Of a stretch of 64,000 nucleotides of DNA, positions 17,806 to 27,806 are shown piece after piece. The stretch is from Cytobacillus praedii (GTDB lineage: Bacteria > Bacillota > Bacilli > Bacillales > Cytobacillaceae). The stretch's first letter is position 1. Every line of letters begins with the position of its first letter. The notes under the pieces were generated by a model, which worked only from the letters and a program-made list of their open reading frames with translations, was not told the DNA's origin and did not search any database. The position numbers and the translations under genes are program-made. The stretch is taken from contig NZ_LMBX01000021.1 in assembly GCF_001439605.1 (NCBI RefSeq), forward strand, positions 1-64,000, given 5' to 3'.

Positions 17806-18714
17806 TTACTTTCGACCGATTATTTCCACTTCCGTATGCATCTCTATCTGGTATAACTCATAAATTTTTCCCTTAATAAAACTTATTAAAGACAACACAT
17901 CTTGTGCTGTTGCAGTGCCTGTATTTACAATGAAATTGCCATGCATGTCGGAAATTTTTGCTCCTCCGATTGAATGCCCTTTTAATCCAGCATCCTGAAC
18001 AAGCTTCCCAGCGTAATGTGGCAGAGGATTTCTAAATATGCTTCCAGCACACGGGAAATTCCATGGCTGTGTTTCTTTGCGATATTCCTTGTTTTTTTGC
18101 ATTTCCGAGAAAATAATGTCTTTGTCTCCTGATTGCAGCTGGAAAACCGCTTCAAGAACAACACCGGGACGTTCCTTTTGGAGCACAGAGGTTCGATACG
18201 AAAACATCAGCTCTTTATTTGAAAGCCACTCAACTTTTCCGCTCTCAAAGAGTATGAGCGCCTTTGTTAATATTTTGGAAATATCAGAACCATGAGCGCC
18301 AGCATTCATAAAGACGGCTCCTCCAACAGAACCAGGAATGCCGCTTGCAAATTCTAACCCGCTTAGCCCTTGCCTGCTCAGTTGTGTAGATAGACTCACT
18401 AATGAATAACCGCCGCCTGCGGTCACTTCTGTTCCGTTTATCTCCAGCTTGGACATTCCTCGTCCAAGTTTAATTACTGCACCCTCTATCCCTAAATCTG
18501 ACACAAGAAGATTCGATCCTCTTCCTATTGATGTCCAATTCACTTTATACTCATTTATTAGTTCCATCGTTTTTATCATATTTTCAATTGACGAAGGTTC
18601 AATAAATATATCAGCTGGACCGCCTATCTTCATGGTTGTATGGTTAGCTAAAGGTTCATTCTCCTTCACAATGCCAATATTTAATTCTTGGAGCTTTGAA
18701 ATGAACTCATTCAC
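17806..18714 (-). CDS. murB: UDP-N-acetylenolpyruvoylglucosamine reductase
   Basis: MurB is an FAD enzyme that reduces UDP-GlcNAc-enolpyruvate to UDP-MurNAc with NADPH, the second committed step of peptidoglycan synthesis. Motifs visible are [52 protein letters not shown], and CAGSIFRNP. It is a type II MurB of 302 residues (B. subtilis 303). The start is a GTG at 18714 with GGGAG six bases upstream; an earlier TTG lacks a site. It lies between murG and divIB as in B. subtilis. Confidence 0.96.
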   Translation of the reverse strand: MNEFISKLQELNIGIVKENEPLANHTTMKIGGPADIFIEPSSIENMIKTMELINEYKVNWTSIGRGSNLLVSDLGIEGAVIKLGRGMSKLEINGTEVTAGGGYSLVSLSTQLSRQGLSGLEFASGIPGSVGGAVFMNAGAHGSDISKILTKALILFESGKVEWLSNKELMFSYRTSVLQKERPGVVLEAVFQLQSGDKDIIFSEMQKNKEYRKETQPWNFPCAGSIFRNPLPHYAGKLVQDAGLKGHSIGGAKISDMHGNFIVNTGTATAQDVLSLISFIKGKIYELYQIEMHTEVEIIGRK

Positions 18715-18768
18715 TGCTATCTCCCGCCCTTCCAAACTTCAATAAATAATACTACTTTATGCATAAAT

Positions 18769-18796
18769 GCATATAAGGGCTACTGCCCTTCTATGC
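18769..18796. other. Hairpin between murG and murB
   Basis: GCATATAAGGGC (18769-18780) and GCCCTTCTATGC (18785-18796) form a 12-position stem with one mismatch and a 4-nt loop. It lacks a T-run, so it is more likely an RNA-processing or stability element than a terminator. Confidence 0.45.
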
Positions 18797-18803
18797 AAAC
18801 GTT

Positions 18804-19898
18804 TTACTTCTTCACAAGTTCTTCCATTAATTTATAAAGTCTCTTTGCCGCATCAGGTATTCCGAGTTTTTTTGCAGATTTTTTCATTTCCATTATTTTC
18901 TTATCATCCATTAAAATGTGATCCATGCACTCAACAAGTTTTTTACTTGTTAACTCTTGTTCTAACAAAAGAACAGCAGCACCATGATCACTTAATGCTC
19001 TTGCATTTTTCTCCTGATGATTATTTGTTACATATGGGCTTGGAATTAAAATACTTGGTATTCCTAAAGAAGTTAATTCTGCTAGTGTTGTTGCACCTGA
19101 CCTTGCAACTGTTAAATCTGTTCCCGCAAGCACTTCAGGCATATTATGTACAAAAGGTTTAATAATGACGTTATTCGGACTTCCTATTAAATCAACTTCC
19201 TTTTTCACTTCTTCATAGTGAACTTCCCCAGTTACATATAATATCTGGTAAGGCTTTTCACCAAGTTCGGTCAAAGACTTTAAGACTGCTTCATTGATTG
19301 GTTTTGCCCCCCTGCTTCCGCCAACGATTAATACAAGCGGCACATTGGTTTTTAAACCAACCGAAAGTCGTCCCCTTATTCCGTCCTTTCCAAGAACCTC
19401 AGAAGCACGCGGATTTCCTGTTAGGACCACCTTTTCTTTAGGAAAATACTGCTTTGCTTCTTCAAAACAAACAGCCACACGGTCAACATACTTGCTAAGG
19501 AATTTATTCGTTAAACCAGGGACGCTGTTTTGTTCATGAATAATTGTCGGTATGCCAAGCTTTGCAGCAGCATATACGACAGGGCCGCATACATAGCCTC
19601 CTGTACCAATAACAACATCTGCTTTAAACTCCTTCAGCATTCTCTTACTCTCACGCACTCCCTTTAAAAACCTAAGCACGGTTTTTATGTTTTCAAATGA
19701 AAGCTTTCTCCTAAAACCTGTTATATGTATCGATTGAAAAGGAATATTTTCTCTTGGAACGATCGTACTCTCTAAACCTTTTTCAGTACCAATATATAAA
19801 AACTCTACGTTTTTTTCTTCCTTTTGAATTTCACGAATAAGGGCTAGAGCCGGGTATATATGTCCACCCGTTCCGCCGCCGCTAACAACAATCTTCAT
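18804..19898 (-). CDS. murG: Undecaprenyldiphospho-muramoylpentapeptide GlcNAc transferase
   Basis: MurG transfers GlcNAc from UDP-GlcNAc to lipid I to make lipid II on the inner face of the membrane. It has 364 residues (B. subtilis 363) and the GT-B fold. The N-terminal G-loop is [17 protein letters not shown] and the second G-loop is [17 protein letters not shown]. The donor-binding site is [27 protein letters not shown] precedes the ATG. It follows spoVE, with a 333-bp gap between. Confidence 0.98.
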   Translation of the reverse strand: MKIVVSGGGTGGHIYPALALIREIQKEEKNVEFLYIGTEKGLESTIVPRENIPFQSIHITGFRRKLSFENIKTVLRFLKGVRESKRMLKEFKADVVIGTGGYVCGPVVYAAAKLGIPTIIHEQNSVPGLTNKFLSKYVDRVAVCFEEAKQYFPKEKVVLTGNPRASEVLGKDGIRGRLSVGLKTNVPLVLIVGGSRGAKPINEAVLKSLTELGEKPYQILYVTGEVHYEEVKKEVDLIGSPNNVIIKPFVHNMPEVLAGTDLTVARSGATTLAELTSLGIPSILIPSPYVTNNHQEKNARALSDHGAAVLLLEQELTSKKLVECMDHILMDDKKIMEMKKSAKKLGIPDAAKRLYKLMEELVKK

Positions 19899-20189
19899 TA
19901 TTTCACCTCAAAAGTCGAGTAAATTATAAATATAAAAAAATAGTGACTCCACTTTCCACTATTCTACTATATAAAAACCCATGATTAAAAACAGAAAACG
20001 TTTTGATATGTAAATGTAATAAATTTTAGGTATATCATCCTGCATTATGTCTTTTTTTTAATGGCTTAGTTAAATACGCTGTTGATTTTGCTGCAGCCAC
20101 TCTCATACAGCGATATAGGAGGAGCTGACTCTCTGGCAACCATTACTGTTTTTCAGAGAGCTTAATTTTCAACAAAAAAGTTTTATTAC
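19899..20189. other. Noncoding gap between murG and spoVE
   Basis: This is an AT-rich stretch without a credible gene. From about 20079 to 20174 it shows GCTGTTGATTTTGCTGCAG at one end and AATTTTCAAC at the other. It may be a strongly decayed relative of the inverted-end repeat at 3937-4129. A murG promoter should lie here, but I could not pick one. Confidence 0.3.
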
Positions 20190-20226
20190 ACAAGAAAAAT
20201 AAAAAGAAACCCTGCTGCACAGGGTT
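20190..20226 (-). terminator. Terminator after spoVE
   Basis: On the minus strand AACCCTG (20226-20220) pairs with CAGGGTT (20214-20208) around a 5-nt loop, followed by TCTTTTTATTTTTC. It splits the spoVE transcript from murG, so murG should have its own promoter in the gap. Confidence 0.8.
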
Positions 20227-20231
20227 GGTCA

Positions 20232-21332
20232 TTAAAATCTTGAGTAACGGCTAATATTTAATAATACACCAATAGCCATCAGCATAAGGGTTAATGAAGA
20301 TCCCCCATAACTTAAAAACGGAAGAGTAATACCAGTTACTGGCATTAATCCGGTAACAACCCCAATGTTTATCATTACCTGAATGGCTACCATCGCCACA
20401 ATTCCTACTGCAAGAAAGCTCCCATATAAATCTGGTGCCCCAAGCGCGATCCTTATTCCCCTCCATAGCAGCAGAGCAAATAATAAGATGACGAAAGAAC
20501 CGCCGATAAACCCTAGTTCCTCGGACAAAATAGCAAAAATAAAATCTGTTTGCGGTTCAGGCAGGTAAAAAAATTTCTGCCTGCTTTGTCCAAGACCTAA
20601 TCCGAATAATCCGCCTGGTCCAATCGCATACAAGGATTGTATGATTTGAAAACCGCTTCCTAATGGATCTTCCCATGGGTCTAAGAATGAGGTAATTCTC
20701 TTCATCCGATATGGAGCTGAAAGAACAAGGCCGACAAATCCAGATAAACCAATGAGTCCTAGAATGACGAAATGGCGTATCCTTGCACCAGCAATAAAAA
20801 TCATAACAATACATGTACCGACCATTACCGTCCCTGTTCCTAAATCTGGCTGCAGCATAATAAGTCCAAAAGCTAAAAATACTAATCCTAAGGAGGGAAC
20901 TAATCCTTTTCTAAATGAAGTAATCAGTTTCTGCTTTTCAGATAAAAATTTGGCTAAAAACGAAATCATTGCAAGCTTCATAAATTCGGACGGCTGAATA
21001 GAAAAAGCACCTACACCAATCCAGCTCCTTGATCCATTTCTTTCATTCCCAATCCCTGGTATTAGTACTATTATTAATAAAACAAAGCAGATAATAATAA
21101 TAACTTTAGCCCAAGTTCTCCAAGTCCAGTAATCAATGTTCATAATGAAAAACATGGCCGCGATCCCAACAGCTGCAAAAAGCATTTGTCTTTTTGCGAA
21201 AAAAAAGGAATCGTTAAATTTATACTCTGCCCATACTGCACTCGCACTGTATACCATTGTCAGTCCTACAGCAAGCAATGTAAGTGTTACGATTATTAAT
21301 ATTAGATCGGGAGTCGTTCTTTTTGTTGGCAA
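20232..21332 (-). CDS. spoVE: SpoVE, SEDS-family peptidoglycan glycosyltransferase
   Basis: SpoVE is a SEDS-family membrane glycosyltransferase for spore cortex synthesis that works with SpoVD. It has 366 residues, the exact length of B. subtilis SpoVE, and about ten membrane helices. SEDS motifs include QPSEFMKLAMISFLAKFL, MLQPDLGTGTVMV (with the catalytic aspartate), and FLSYGGSSLTLMLMAIGVLL. The start is a TTG with GAGGTG six bases upstream. By position it could be called FtsW, but vegetative ftsW normally lies elsewhere. The product is at least a SEDS protein. Confidence 0.9.
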   Translation of the reverse strand: MPTKRTTPDLILIIVTLTLLAVGLTMVYSASAVWAEYKFNDSFFFAKRQMLFAAVGIAAMFFIMNIDYWTWRTWAKVIIIICFVLLIIVLIPGIGNERNGSRSWIGVGAFSIQPSEFMKLAMISFLAKFLSEKQKLITSFRKGLVPSLGLVFLAFGLIMLQPDLGTGTVMVGTCIVMIFIAGARIRHFVILGLIGLSGFVGLVLSAPYRMKRITSFLDPWEDPLGSGFQIIQSLYAIGPGGLFGLGLGQSRQKFFYLPEPQTDFIFAILSEELGFIGGSFVILLFALLLWRGIRIALGAPDLYGSFLAVGIVAMVAIQVMINIGVVTGLMPVTGITLPFLSYGGSSLTLMLMAIGVLLNISRYSRF

Positions 21333-21444
21333 CTAAAACACCTCGAATGCAAGTTTTAGGGCTTTGTAACGAAAGCTTTAACTCGCATACAAGCGAATAA
21401 GATGACTCACCATGCTGTATTTCTAATAAATCGTGTCCAAGCCC

Positions 21445-22797
21445 TCACTTAAGCATATGCACCGCTTGTATAAAAATGTCTCCCCTGACCTCAAAAGTTT
21501 TATATTGATCCCAGCTTGCACAAGCAGGAGATAAAAGGATCACATCCCCTGGTTCAGATAGCTGGTAGGCTACGGGTACGGCTTTTTCCACATTATCGAC
21601 ACGCTTAATTGTTTTTATTCCTGCACTTTTAGCTGCACGTTCGATTTTTTCTGCTGTTTGTCCGAATGTAACAACCGATTTTACATTTTTTAAATAGGGA
21701 ATTAGCTCATCAAACTCATTTCCCCGATCCAATCCACCTGCCAATAGAATAATCGGCTCTTTGAAGGCAGCAATTGCATTTTGTGTTGCTAGCATATTCG
21801 TTGCCTTTGAATCATTGTAAAATTTTCTTTCCTTAAATTCAGAAATAAATTGCAGGCGATGTTTAACTCCTGAGAATGTATTCAACACATTAAATATTGC
21901 TTGATTATTAACACCTGAAAGCTTTGAAGCCGCTATTGCAGATAAGATATTCTCTAAATTATGCGCCCCAGGCAAAAGAATATCTTTAGTTTCCATGATT
22001 GGTTCATCATTAAAATAAATCCAGCCTTCCCGGATATAAGCACCTTCCTGCAATACTCGTCTAGTTGAGAAAGGAATAATTTTGGCGTTTGACTCTTTTG
22101 CAACAGCCATCGTTTCCTCTTGCTCAGCATTGACGATAAAAAATTCGCTTGAAGTCTGATTTTTAGTAATATTTGCTTTTGCTTGCACGTAATCTTTTCT
22201 TGTCCCATGATAATCGAGATGTGCATCATAAAGATTCGTTAATATTGCGATCCTTGGATTAAATGTTTCAATGCCCATTAGCTGAAACGAGGAAAGTTCA
22301 ATAACAATCGTGTTTTCAGGTGATGCCTCCTGTGCAACAGTTGAAGCAACAGTCCCAATATTCCCAGCGATAAGCGGGAGTTTTTCACCTTTTTTAAGCA
22401 TGTCAAAAACAAGCGTAGTTGTTGTTGTTTTTCCGTTTGTTCCAGTAATAGCAACAAAAGGAGCCTCAGAAATTTGATAGGCAAGCTCGACCTCAGTAAT
22501 AACAGGGATTCCCATCTCAATCGCTCTTTGAATCATTGGATTGTGATAAGGTATACCTGGATTTTTAACAACTAGCTGAAACCCTTCATCAAGCAATTCT
22601 ACAGGGTGCCCCCCACAAATTACCGTAATCCCCTGTTCAAGAAGCTCTTGTGCTTCAACATTCTCTGACAAAGGCTTAAAATCGTTTACGGTTACAAATG
22701 CACCAAGCTTATGTAATAAAGAAGCTGCAGCAACCCCGCTTTTTGCTAGTCCCAGGACTAGTACTTTTCTATGAAGATAGTGATTAATCTGTTTCAA
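21445..22797 (-). CDS. murD: UDP-N-acetylmuramoyl-L-alanine:D-glutamate ligase
   Basis: MurD adds D-glutamate to UDP-MurNAc-L-Ala with ATP in the cytosol. It has 450 residues (B. subtilis 451). An N-terminal Rossmann-like UDP-binding domain starts [17 protein letters not shown], the central ATP-binding loop is [19 protein letters not shown] (about residue 118), and the C-domain has the NDSKATN motif and [14 protein letters not shown]. Its TTG start directly follows the mraY stop (TAATTG), so translation is coupled. Confidence 0.98.
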   Translation of the reverse strand: MKQINHYLHRKVLVLGLAKSGVAAASLLHKLGAFVTVNDFKPLSENVEAQELLEQGITVICGGHPVELLDEGFQLVVKNPGIPYHNPMIQRAIEMGIPVITEVELAYQISEAPFVAITGTNGKTTTTTLVFDMLKKGEKLPLIAGNIGTVASTVAQEASPENTIVIELSSFQLMGIETFNPRIAILTNLYDAHLDYHGTRKDYVQAKANITKNQTSSEFFIVNAEQEETMAVAKESNAKIIPFSTRRVLQEGAYIREGWIYFNDEPIMETKDILLPGAHNLENILSAIAASKLSGVNNQAIFNVLNTFSGVKHRLQFISEFKERKFYNDSKATNMLATQNAIAAFKEPIILLAGGLDRGNEFDELIPYLKNVKSVVTFGQTAEKIERAAKSAGIKTIKRVDNVEKAVPVAYQLSEPGDVILLSPACASWDQYKTFEVRGDIFIQAVHMLK

Positions 22798-23772
22798 TTA
22801 CATCCACACCTCGATATAAATTCCAAGAATTGCACACAGCAAACCAACAGTCCAAAATGTAACAACTACACGCCACTCTGACCAACCAACTAACTCATAG
22901 TGATGATGTAATGGACTCATGCGAAAAATTCTTCTTCCCGTAGTTTTAAAAGAAATAACCTGAAGAATTACTGAAAGCGTTTCGATAACAAATACGCCGC
23001 CAATAATAATTAATATGATCTCCAGCTTTGTTAAAATCGCGACCGCCGCAATCGCTCCACCTAATGCAAGCGAGCCAGTGTCTCCCATAAAAACCTTTGC
23101 CGGATGAGCATTAAAAACTAGAAAACCTAGAACTGCACCAGAAACTGCAACAGAAAAGATCGATATTTCAAACTGAGACAAATTCCACGCCAAAACAGCA
23201 AACGCTCCAAAAGCGATTGCTGCAGTCCCAGAGAGCAGACCATCTAAGCCATCGGTAAGATTTACTGCATTTGAAAAACCAACAAGCCAGAAAATAATAA
23301 AGAATACGTAAAACCACCCTAAATCAAAAGAGTAATCTGTTAAGGGGATATGAATCGCCGTTGAAAACTCATTTTGTCTTAGAACAAGGTAAAAAATAAC
23401 GGATATAACAATTTGCCCAAGCAATTTTTGCAATGAAGTCAAACCTAAGTTTCTCTTCATAACTACTTTGATAAAATCATCTAAAAATCCGAGTAAGCCA
23501 AATCCCAGTGTTACTAGCAGAAGCAAATAAATTTTCATTGTTGGTTCAGAAAATTTACTAGTCATAACCAACGTTGTAATTGTAATGGAGAGAAGAATCA
23601 TAATTCCCCCCATCGTTGGTGTCCCTGATTTTTTCAGATGAGACTGCGGACCTTCTTCTCGAATACTTTGCCCGAACTTTAACCTCCGTAAGAAGGGAAT
23701 AAAAAGCGGAGAAAGCAATGCTGATATTAAAAAGCCCATGATAATTGTGAAAATAATAACCTTCTCCATCAT
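22798..23772 (-). CDS. mraY: Phospho-MurNAc-pentapeptide transferase MraY
   Basis: MraY is a polytopic enzyme that transfers phospho-MurNAc-pentapeptide from UDP to undecaprenyl phosphate, making lipid I. It has 324 residues (the same as B. subtilis) and ten predicted helices. Motifs are [23 protein letters not shown] (the Asp pair), [34 protein letters not shown], and [13 protein letters not shown]. Its ATG overlaps the stop of the MurF-like gene by four bases (ATGA). Confidence 0.98.
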   Translation of the reverse strand: MMEKVIIFTIIMGFLISALLSPLFIPFLRRLKFGQSIREEGPQSHLKKSGTPTMGGIMILLSITITTLVMTSKFSEPTMKIYLLLLVTLGFGLLGFLDDFIKVVMKRNLGLTSLQKLLGQIVISVIFYLVLRQNEFSTAIHIPLTDYSFDLGWFYVFFIIFWLVGFSNAVNLTDGLDGLLSGTAAIAFGAFAVLAWNLSQFEISIFSVAVSGAVLGFLVFNAHPAKVFMGDTGSLALGGAIAAVAILTKLEIILIIIGGVFVIETLSVILQVISFKTTGRRIFRMSPLHHHYELVGWSEWRVVVTFWTVGLLCAILGIYIEVWM

Positions 23773-24236
23773 TTTGCTCCCTCCTTTCCGATCTGGAGCT
23801 GTTCCTTTACAGTAAGTATTTTTTCTGCCATTACAGCAATATCATATGTTGATTCGTTTTCTTTCAGACGTACTTCATCTAAAAAAAGAAAATTCGTTAC
23901 TTCTTTTCGTGTTTGATTCATATTCACATTACTTATATTTTCTATATATAGTTCCATCATGTCCTTTAAGCCTTTCAATAAGTCATTTGTAATAAAAATT
24001 GGAAAATGATTAGGAGTATAGGAAGGGATACGTTCTCTCTGATCCCATAATGCAGCAATTGCTCCATTTTCTATCGCCTGACTCAGCTTCCCTGATCCTT
24101 CTTCAAAAGGAATGAATATTCCCTTCGGCTGCAATACAGCTGAATTTGACGCGACCGTATGAAAATACAGCTCATTATCCTGTATCCCATATTTATTTGG
24201 AAACAGTTTCGCTAAATCACCATACGTTAAAAACAT
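23769..24236 (-). CDS. Stand-alone MurF-like N-terminal (UDP-binding) domain protein
   Basis: The 155 residues resemble only domain 1 of Mur ligases, the UDP-MurNAc-peptide-binding part. Examples are [20 protein letters not shown] and [16 protein letters not shown], matching the DSR...GdlFiAl...A...GAaaal pattern. No GTNGKT ATP loop and no ligase C-domain follow. MurF is normally about 450 residues. The gene has clean edges: its start is one base after the murE stop and its stop overlaps the mraY start (ATGA). So it looks like a fixed short gene, not a fresh truncation. An intact murF would be expected elsewhere in the genome. The function may be regulatory or vestigial; this is inference. 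Confidence 0.7.
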   Translation of the reverse strand: MFLTYGDLAKLFPNKYGIQDNELYFHTVASNSAVLQPKGIFIPFEEGSGKLSQAIENGAIAALWDQRERIPSYTPNHFPIFITNDLLKGLKDMMELYIENISNVNMNQTRKEVTNFLFLDEVRLKENESTYDIAVMAEKILTVKEQLQIGKEGAK

Positions 24237-24237
24237 T

Positions 24238-25698
24238 TTATCGCCCCTCTATCGCCTCTTTTGCTACTTCTCGGTCATCAAAGTGAATAATTTGATGACC
24301 TATTATTTGATATGTTTCATGCCCCTTCCCAGCAATTAAAATAACATCCCCTGCATTTGCCGCTTTGACTGCGTAATTAATGGCTTCTTTTCGATCAATT
24401 ATAGTCTTGTATTGATATCCTTGAACTCCCTCTTCCATATCTTTTAAGATTTGTTCTGGGTCTTCGCTCCTTGGATTATCAGATGTAAAGATTGGATCAG
24501 AACTATAGCGGCAAGCAATTTCTGCCATAAGCGGGCGTTTTGAACGATCTCTATCCCCTCCGCAGCCAACAATGACAAATACCCTTTTCTTCGCAAACTG
24601 CTTTACTGTAGTAAGAGCATTTTGCAAACTGTCTGGGGTATGAGAATAATCGACAATAACAGAAAAGTCCTGCCCTGCATCTACCGTTTCAAAACGTCCT
24701 GAAACCCCTTTTACTTCTTTGATTGATTGAATAATTTTTTCAATAGGTATCCCAGTTGCGATGCCTGCTCCAATGCTTGCAAGCACATTATACACACTGA
24801 ACTTACCGATCAGCTGCATGGATACGCTATAGCTGCCAAACGGACTTATTAACTCAAATGTTGTTCCATTAGAAGTCATTTGAATATTTTTCGCCTGCAG
24901 GTCTGACTTTTTATCAATTCCATATGTTAATATATGTGCCGCCGTTGCCCTTATAAACGATGTTGACGCTTCATCATCATTATTTACTATTGCAAATTTA
25001 GGAGGATTATGCTGAAAACAACTGCCAAGCTGAGAAAATAACAGCCCTTTTGCCTGTTTATAGGCTTCCATTGTTTTATGGTAATCTAAATGATCCTGGG
25101 TTAGATTTGAAAATACAGCAATATTAAAGTCACACCCATGAATCCGTCCTTCATCAAGGGCATGTGAGGAAACCTCCATAACTGTAGAACTTACACCAGC
25201 GTCGACCATTTGTTTGAAAATTTTCTGCAAGGTTAAACTATCAGGTGTCGTATTTTTTATTTCATATTCTTTTCCACCAATTTTAGTATACATGGTGCCA
25301 ATTAACCCTGTTTTTTTCCCTGAATCAAAAATGATCTTTTCGATTATATGACTTATGGTTGTTTTTCCATTTGTACCAGTAATACCAATTAAATGGAGCT
25401 TCTTGCTTGGCTGTCCGAAATAGGCATCAGCTAGCACAGCCATTGATCTTTTTGAATTAGGAACTACAATGACAGGAACAGGAAGGTTCATATCCTTTTC
25501 CGCTATAATTGCAGCTGCACCATTTTGAACGGCTAATTCTGCATAGTCATGTCCATCAACATTAAATCCTTTAATACAAATAAACAGGCTGCCTTTCTGG
25601 ATGTTTCTACTGTCATTTTCAATTGAAGATATGTCTGGGTTTTCTCCGCTGTAAGTCTTATATGGCTGCAAATAAGAAATGAGCGTATGTAATTTCAT
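24238..25698 (-). CDS. murE: UDP-MurNAc-L-alanyl-D-glutamate:meso-diaminopimelate ligase
   Basis: MurE adds meso-diaminopimelate to UDP-MurNAc-dipeptide. It has 486 residues. Domain 1 has the [16 protein letters not shown] motif, and the ATP loop ITGTNGKTT is at residues 106-114. The C-domain has [10 protein letters not shown], whose DNPR motif selects mDAP over lysine. This predicts direct mDAP-type peptidoglycan. I chose the ATG at 25698 ([10 protein letters not shown]), with a GGGGGTGA site; an earlier in-frame ATG is less likely. It lies after spoVD. Confidence 0.98.
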   Translation of the reverse strand: MKLHTLISYLQPYKTYSGENPDISSIENDSRNIQKGSLFICIKGFNVDGHDYAELAVQNGAAAIIAEKDMNLPVPVIVVPNSKRSMAVLADAYFGQPSKKLHLIGITGTNGKTTISHIIEKIIFDSGKKTGLIGTMYTKIGGKEYEIKNTTPDSLTLQKIFKQMVDAGVSSTVMEVSSHALDEGRIHGCDFNIAVFSNLTQDHLDYHKTMEAYKQAKGLLFSQLGSCFQHNPPKFAIVNNDDEASTSFIRATAAHILTYGIDKKSDLQAKNIQMTSNGTTFELISPFGSYSVSMQLIGKFSVYNVLASIGAGIATGIPIEKIIQSIKEVKGVSGRFETVDAGQDFSVIVDYSHTPDSLQNALTTVKQFAKKRVFVIVGCGGDRDRSKRPLMAEIACRYSSDPIFTSDNPRSEDPEQILKDMEEGVQGYQYKTIIDRKEAINYAVKAANAGDVILIAGKGHETYQIIGHQIIHFDDREVAKEAIEGR

Positions 25699-25822
25699 CT
25701 CAATCACCCCCACAATCATCGCGATTTTCATTTTACATGAAATCTACCTATTTAGCTATTTGTTTATAATTGGAAAAGACAGTGGAAATATGGGCAGCAA
25801 TGAGGCCGCCCTTTAGAAAGAT

Positions 25823-27739
25823 TTATTCCTCATCAAAATATAGTCGAATTGTTGAACCTTCTTTTAATTTTATGCCTGCTTCAGGTGTCTGTTTTACTAC
25901 TTTATTACCTGTTCCGCTTGCATCAATTTTCAAGTTTATAAATAATTCACCCAACTCTTGTTTTGTTATTCCTACTAAATCAGGCACTTCAATCATCGGA
26001 ACATCAGGCCACTTATATTTTTTTTCTATTTGATCTTTTCTAGGTTCTACACCTATCGCTCTTAAACTATCTTTCATAATATTCCCAACTATTGGAGCCG
26101 CGACTACTCCGCCGAATTGCATTGTTCCTTTCGGATTATCAACAGCTACATACACAACTAGCTCTGGATCATCTGCAGGGGCGAACCCAATAAATGACAC
26201 AATATGATTATTCTCTAGATATTTTCCACCTTTCGCCTTTTGTGCAGTCCCCGTCTTCCCGCCTACTCGATACCCTTCAATAAATGCATTTCCGCCAGTG
26301 CCTTGAGCGACGACACTTTCTAATGCGTATCTAATTTTATCTGACGTATCTTTGGAAATAACTGTTCGTTTCGCATTTGGGGTTTTCCTCATTACGATTT
26401 CTCCTGTTTTAGGATCAACCAGTTCTTTTGCAACATAAGGTGTATACAAGGTACCCCCGTTTATTGCTGCTGAAACGGCAGCTACCTGTTGAATCGGTGT
26501 AACAGAAACCCCTTGGCCAAATGCAGTTGTTGCTTGTTCTACCGGACCAACACGATCAAGATTAAACAAGATTCCGGTTCCTTCACCTTGAAGATCAATT
26601 CCCGTTTTTTCTCCAAATCCAAAATCCTTAATATACTTGAACAGTTTCTCTTTCCCTAAACGTTCGCCAAGCTCAACGAAACCAGGATTACAGGAATTTT
26701 GGACAACCTCTAGGAAAGACTGGCTTCCATGTCCGCCTTTCTTCCAGCATCTTAAGCGTGCACCTCCGACTTTGACAAAGCCTGGATCATGAAAATGATC
26801 TTTTTCTAAGTCAACCTTTCCTTCCTCTAAAGCGGCAGCTAATGTGATAATTTTGAAGGTTGATCCTGGTTCATACGTACTCCAAATCGGCAAATTTCGA
26901 TTAAATATTTCTGGGGAAACATTGCGGAAATTTGCAGGATCAAATCCTGGTCTGCTTGCCATCCCTAGAATCTCACCGTTATTTGGATTCATTGCGATAG
27001 CGATAATCCCATCTGGATTATACGTTGCTTCGGCAATATCCAACTCTCGTTCCATAATGGTCTGAACCTTTGAATCAATTGTTAGTCTTAAATCTAATCC
27101 ATCGACAGGCGCCTGGTAATCATCGGCCATATCATTCATCCGTTCACCCTTTGCATTCGCATAAAACTGAACAGATCCCTTCTTCCCCTTTAATTCTTTA
27201 TCATAATATAACTCAAGTCCCATTAGTCCTTGATTATCAATCCCCGCAAAGCCAAGCACATGTGAAAGGTAGTCTCCGAAAGGATAATGACGTTTAGAAT
27301 CCTCGCCAATATAGACACCTTCAAGATTTAATGCCCTTATTTCCTTCGCTTTCTCGTGAGAGATTTTTCTTCCGCCAGATATTCTTACGTACATTTCACG
27401 CTTTGTAATGTCTGTATGAATCTTTTCTTTAGAGGCATTTAGAACAGAACCTAATTTTTCGGCTGTATCTTTCGAATCCTTTACTTGTCTCGGAACAACA
27501 TATATCGTTGGTGCACTTACATTTGTAGCAAGTGGCACTCCATTCCGATCCACTATTTCTCCTCTTTCAGGCTCGAAAGGAATATCCCTGCTCCATAATT
27601 CCTTTGCTCCATCAGTTAAGGCATTACTAAGAAAAAACTGGACATACCCAAGACGTAAATCAATGATAAAGAAGACAAGGATCCCAACTACTAAAGCAAT
27701 CATTAAGCGTTTTCTTACTGTCACATTTGAAACACGCAT
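25823..27739 (-). CDS. spoVD: Sporulation-specific penicillin-binding protein SpoVD
   Basis: SpoVD is a class B PBP transpeptidase for spore cortex peptidoglycan, the partner of SpoVE. It has 638 residues. One membrane anchor (about 11-30) precedes a PBP dimerisation domain (residues about 50-210). The transpeptidase follows, with the active-site Ser in YEPGSTFKIITL, an NSCNPGF second motif and GGKTGTAQKAKGG. A single PASTA domain ends the protein (VPDLVGITKQELGE). AAGGAGG precedes the ATG. A sigma-E-like -10 (CATAATCT at 27765-27758) lies upstream with a weak ATA-type -35, consistent with mother-cell expression. Confidence 0.96.
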   Translation of the reverse strand: MRVSNVTVRKRLMIALVVGILVFFIIDLRLGYVQFFLSNALTDGAKELWSRDIPFEPERGEIVDRNGVPLATNVSAPTIYVVPRQVKDSKDTAEKLGSVLNASKEKIHTDITKREMYVRISGGRKISHEKAKEIRALNLEGVYIGEDSKRHYPFGDYLSHVLGFAGIDNQGLMGLELYYDKELKGKKGSVQFYANAKGERMNDMADDYQAPVDGLDLRLTIDSKVQTIMERELDIAEATYNPDGIIAIAMNPNNGEILGMASRPGFDPANFRNVSPEIFNRNLPIWSTYEPGSTFKIITLAAALEEGKVDLEKDHFHDPGFVKVGGARLRCWKKGGHGSQSFLEVVQNSCNPGFVELGERLGKEKLFKYIKDFGFGEKTGIDLQGEGTGILFNLDRVGPVEQATTAFGQGVSVTPIQQVAAVSAAINGGTLYTPYVAKELVDPKTGEIVMRKTPNAKRTVISKDTSDKIRYALESVVAQGTGGNAFIEGYRVGGKTGTAQKAKGGKYLENNHIVSFIGFAPADDPELVVYVAVDNPKGTMQFGGVVAAPIVGNIMKDSLRAIGVEPRKDQIEKKYKWPDVPMIEVPDLVGITKQELGELFINLKIDASGTGNKVVKQTPEAGIKLKEGSTIRLYFDEE

Positions 27740-27806
27740 GCAAGAACGAACCTCCTTAGATTATGGCTCGTTCCAATATATGCTTGTACCTTTTTGAATA
27801 GAATAT

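Noticed and set aside
20232..21332. Naming this SEDS gene ftsW
   Set aside because: Length (366) and position between murD and murG match spoVE. In Bacillus the vegetative ftsW is elsewhere, though function cannot be proved from sequence.
23769..24236. Idea that the MurF-like gene is a recent frameshifted or truncated murF
   Set aside because: mraY starts within its stop codon, so no remains of the ATP or C-terminal domains follow, and both ends are coupled to neighbours.
25780..25822. A hairpin (GGGCGGC...GCTGCCC) after spoVD as a terminator
   Set aside because: The stem is imperfect and no T-run follows on the minus strand, so it was not listed.
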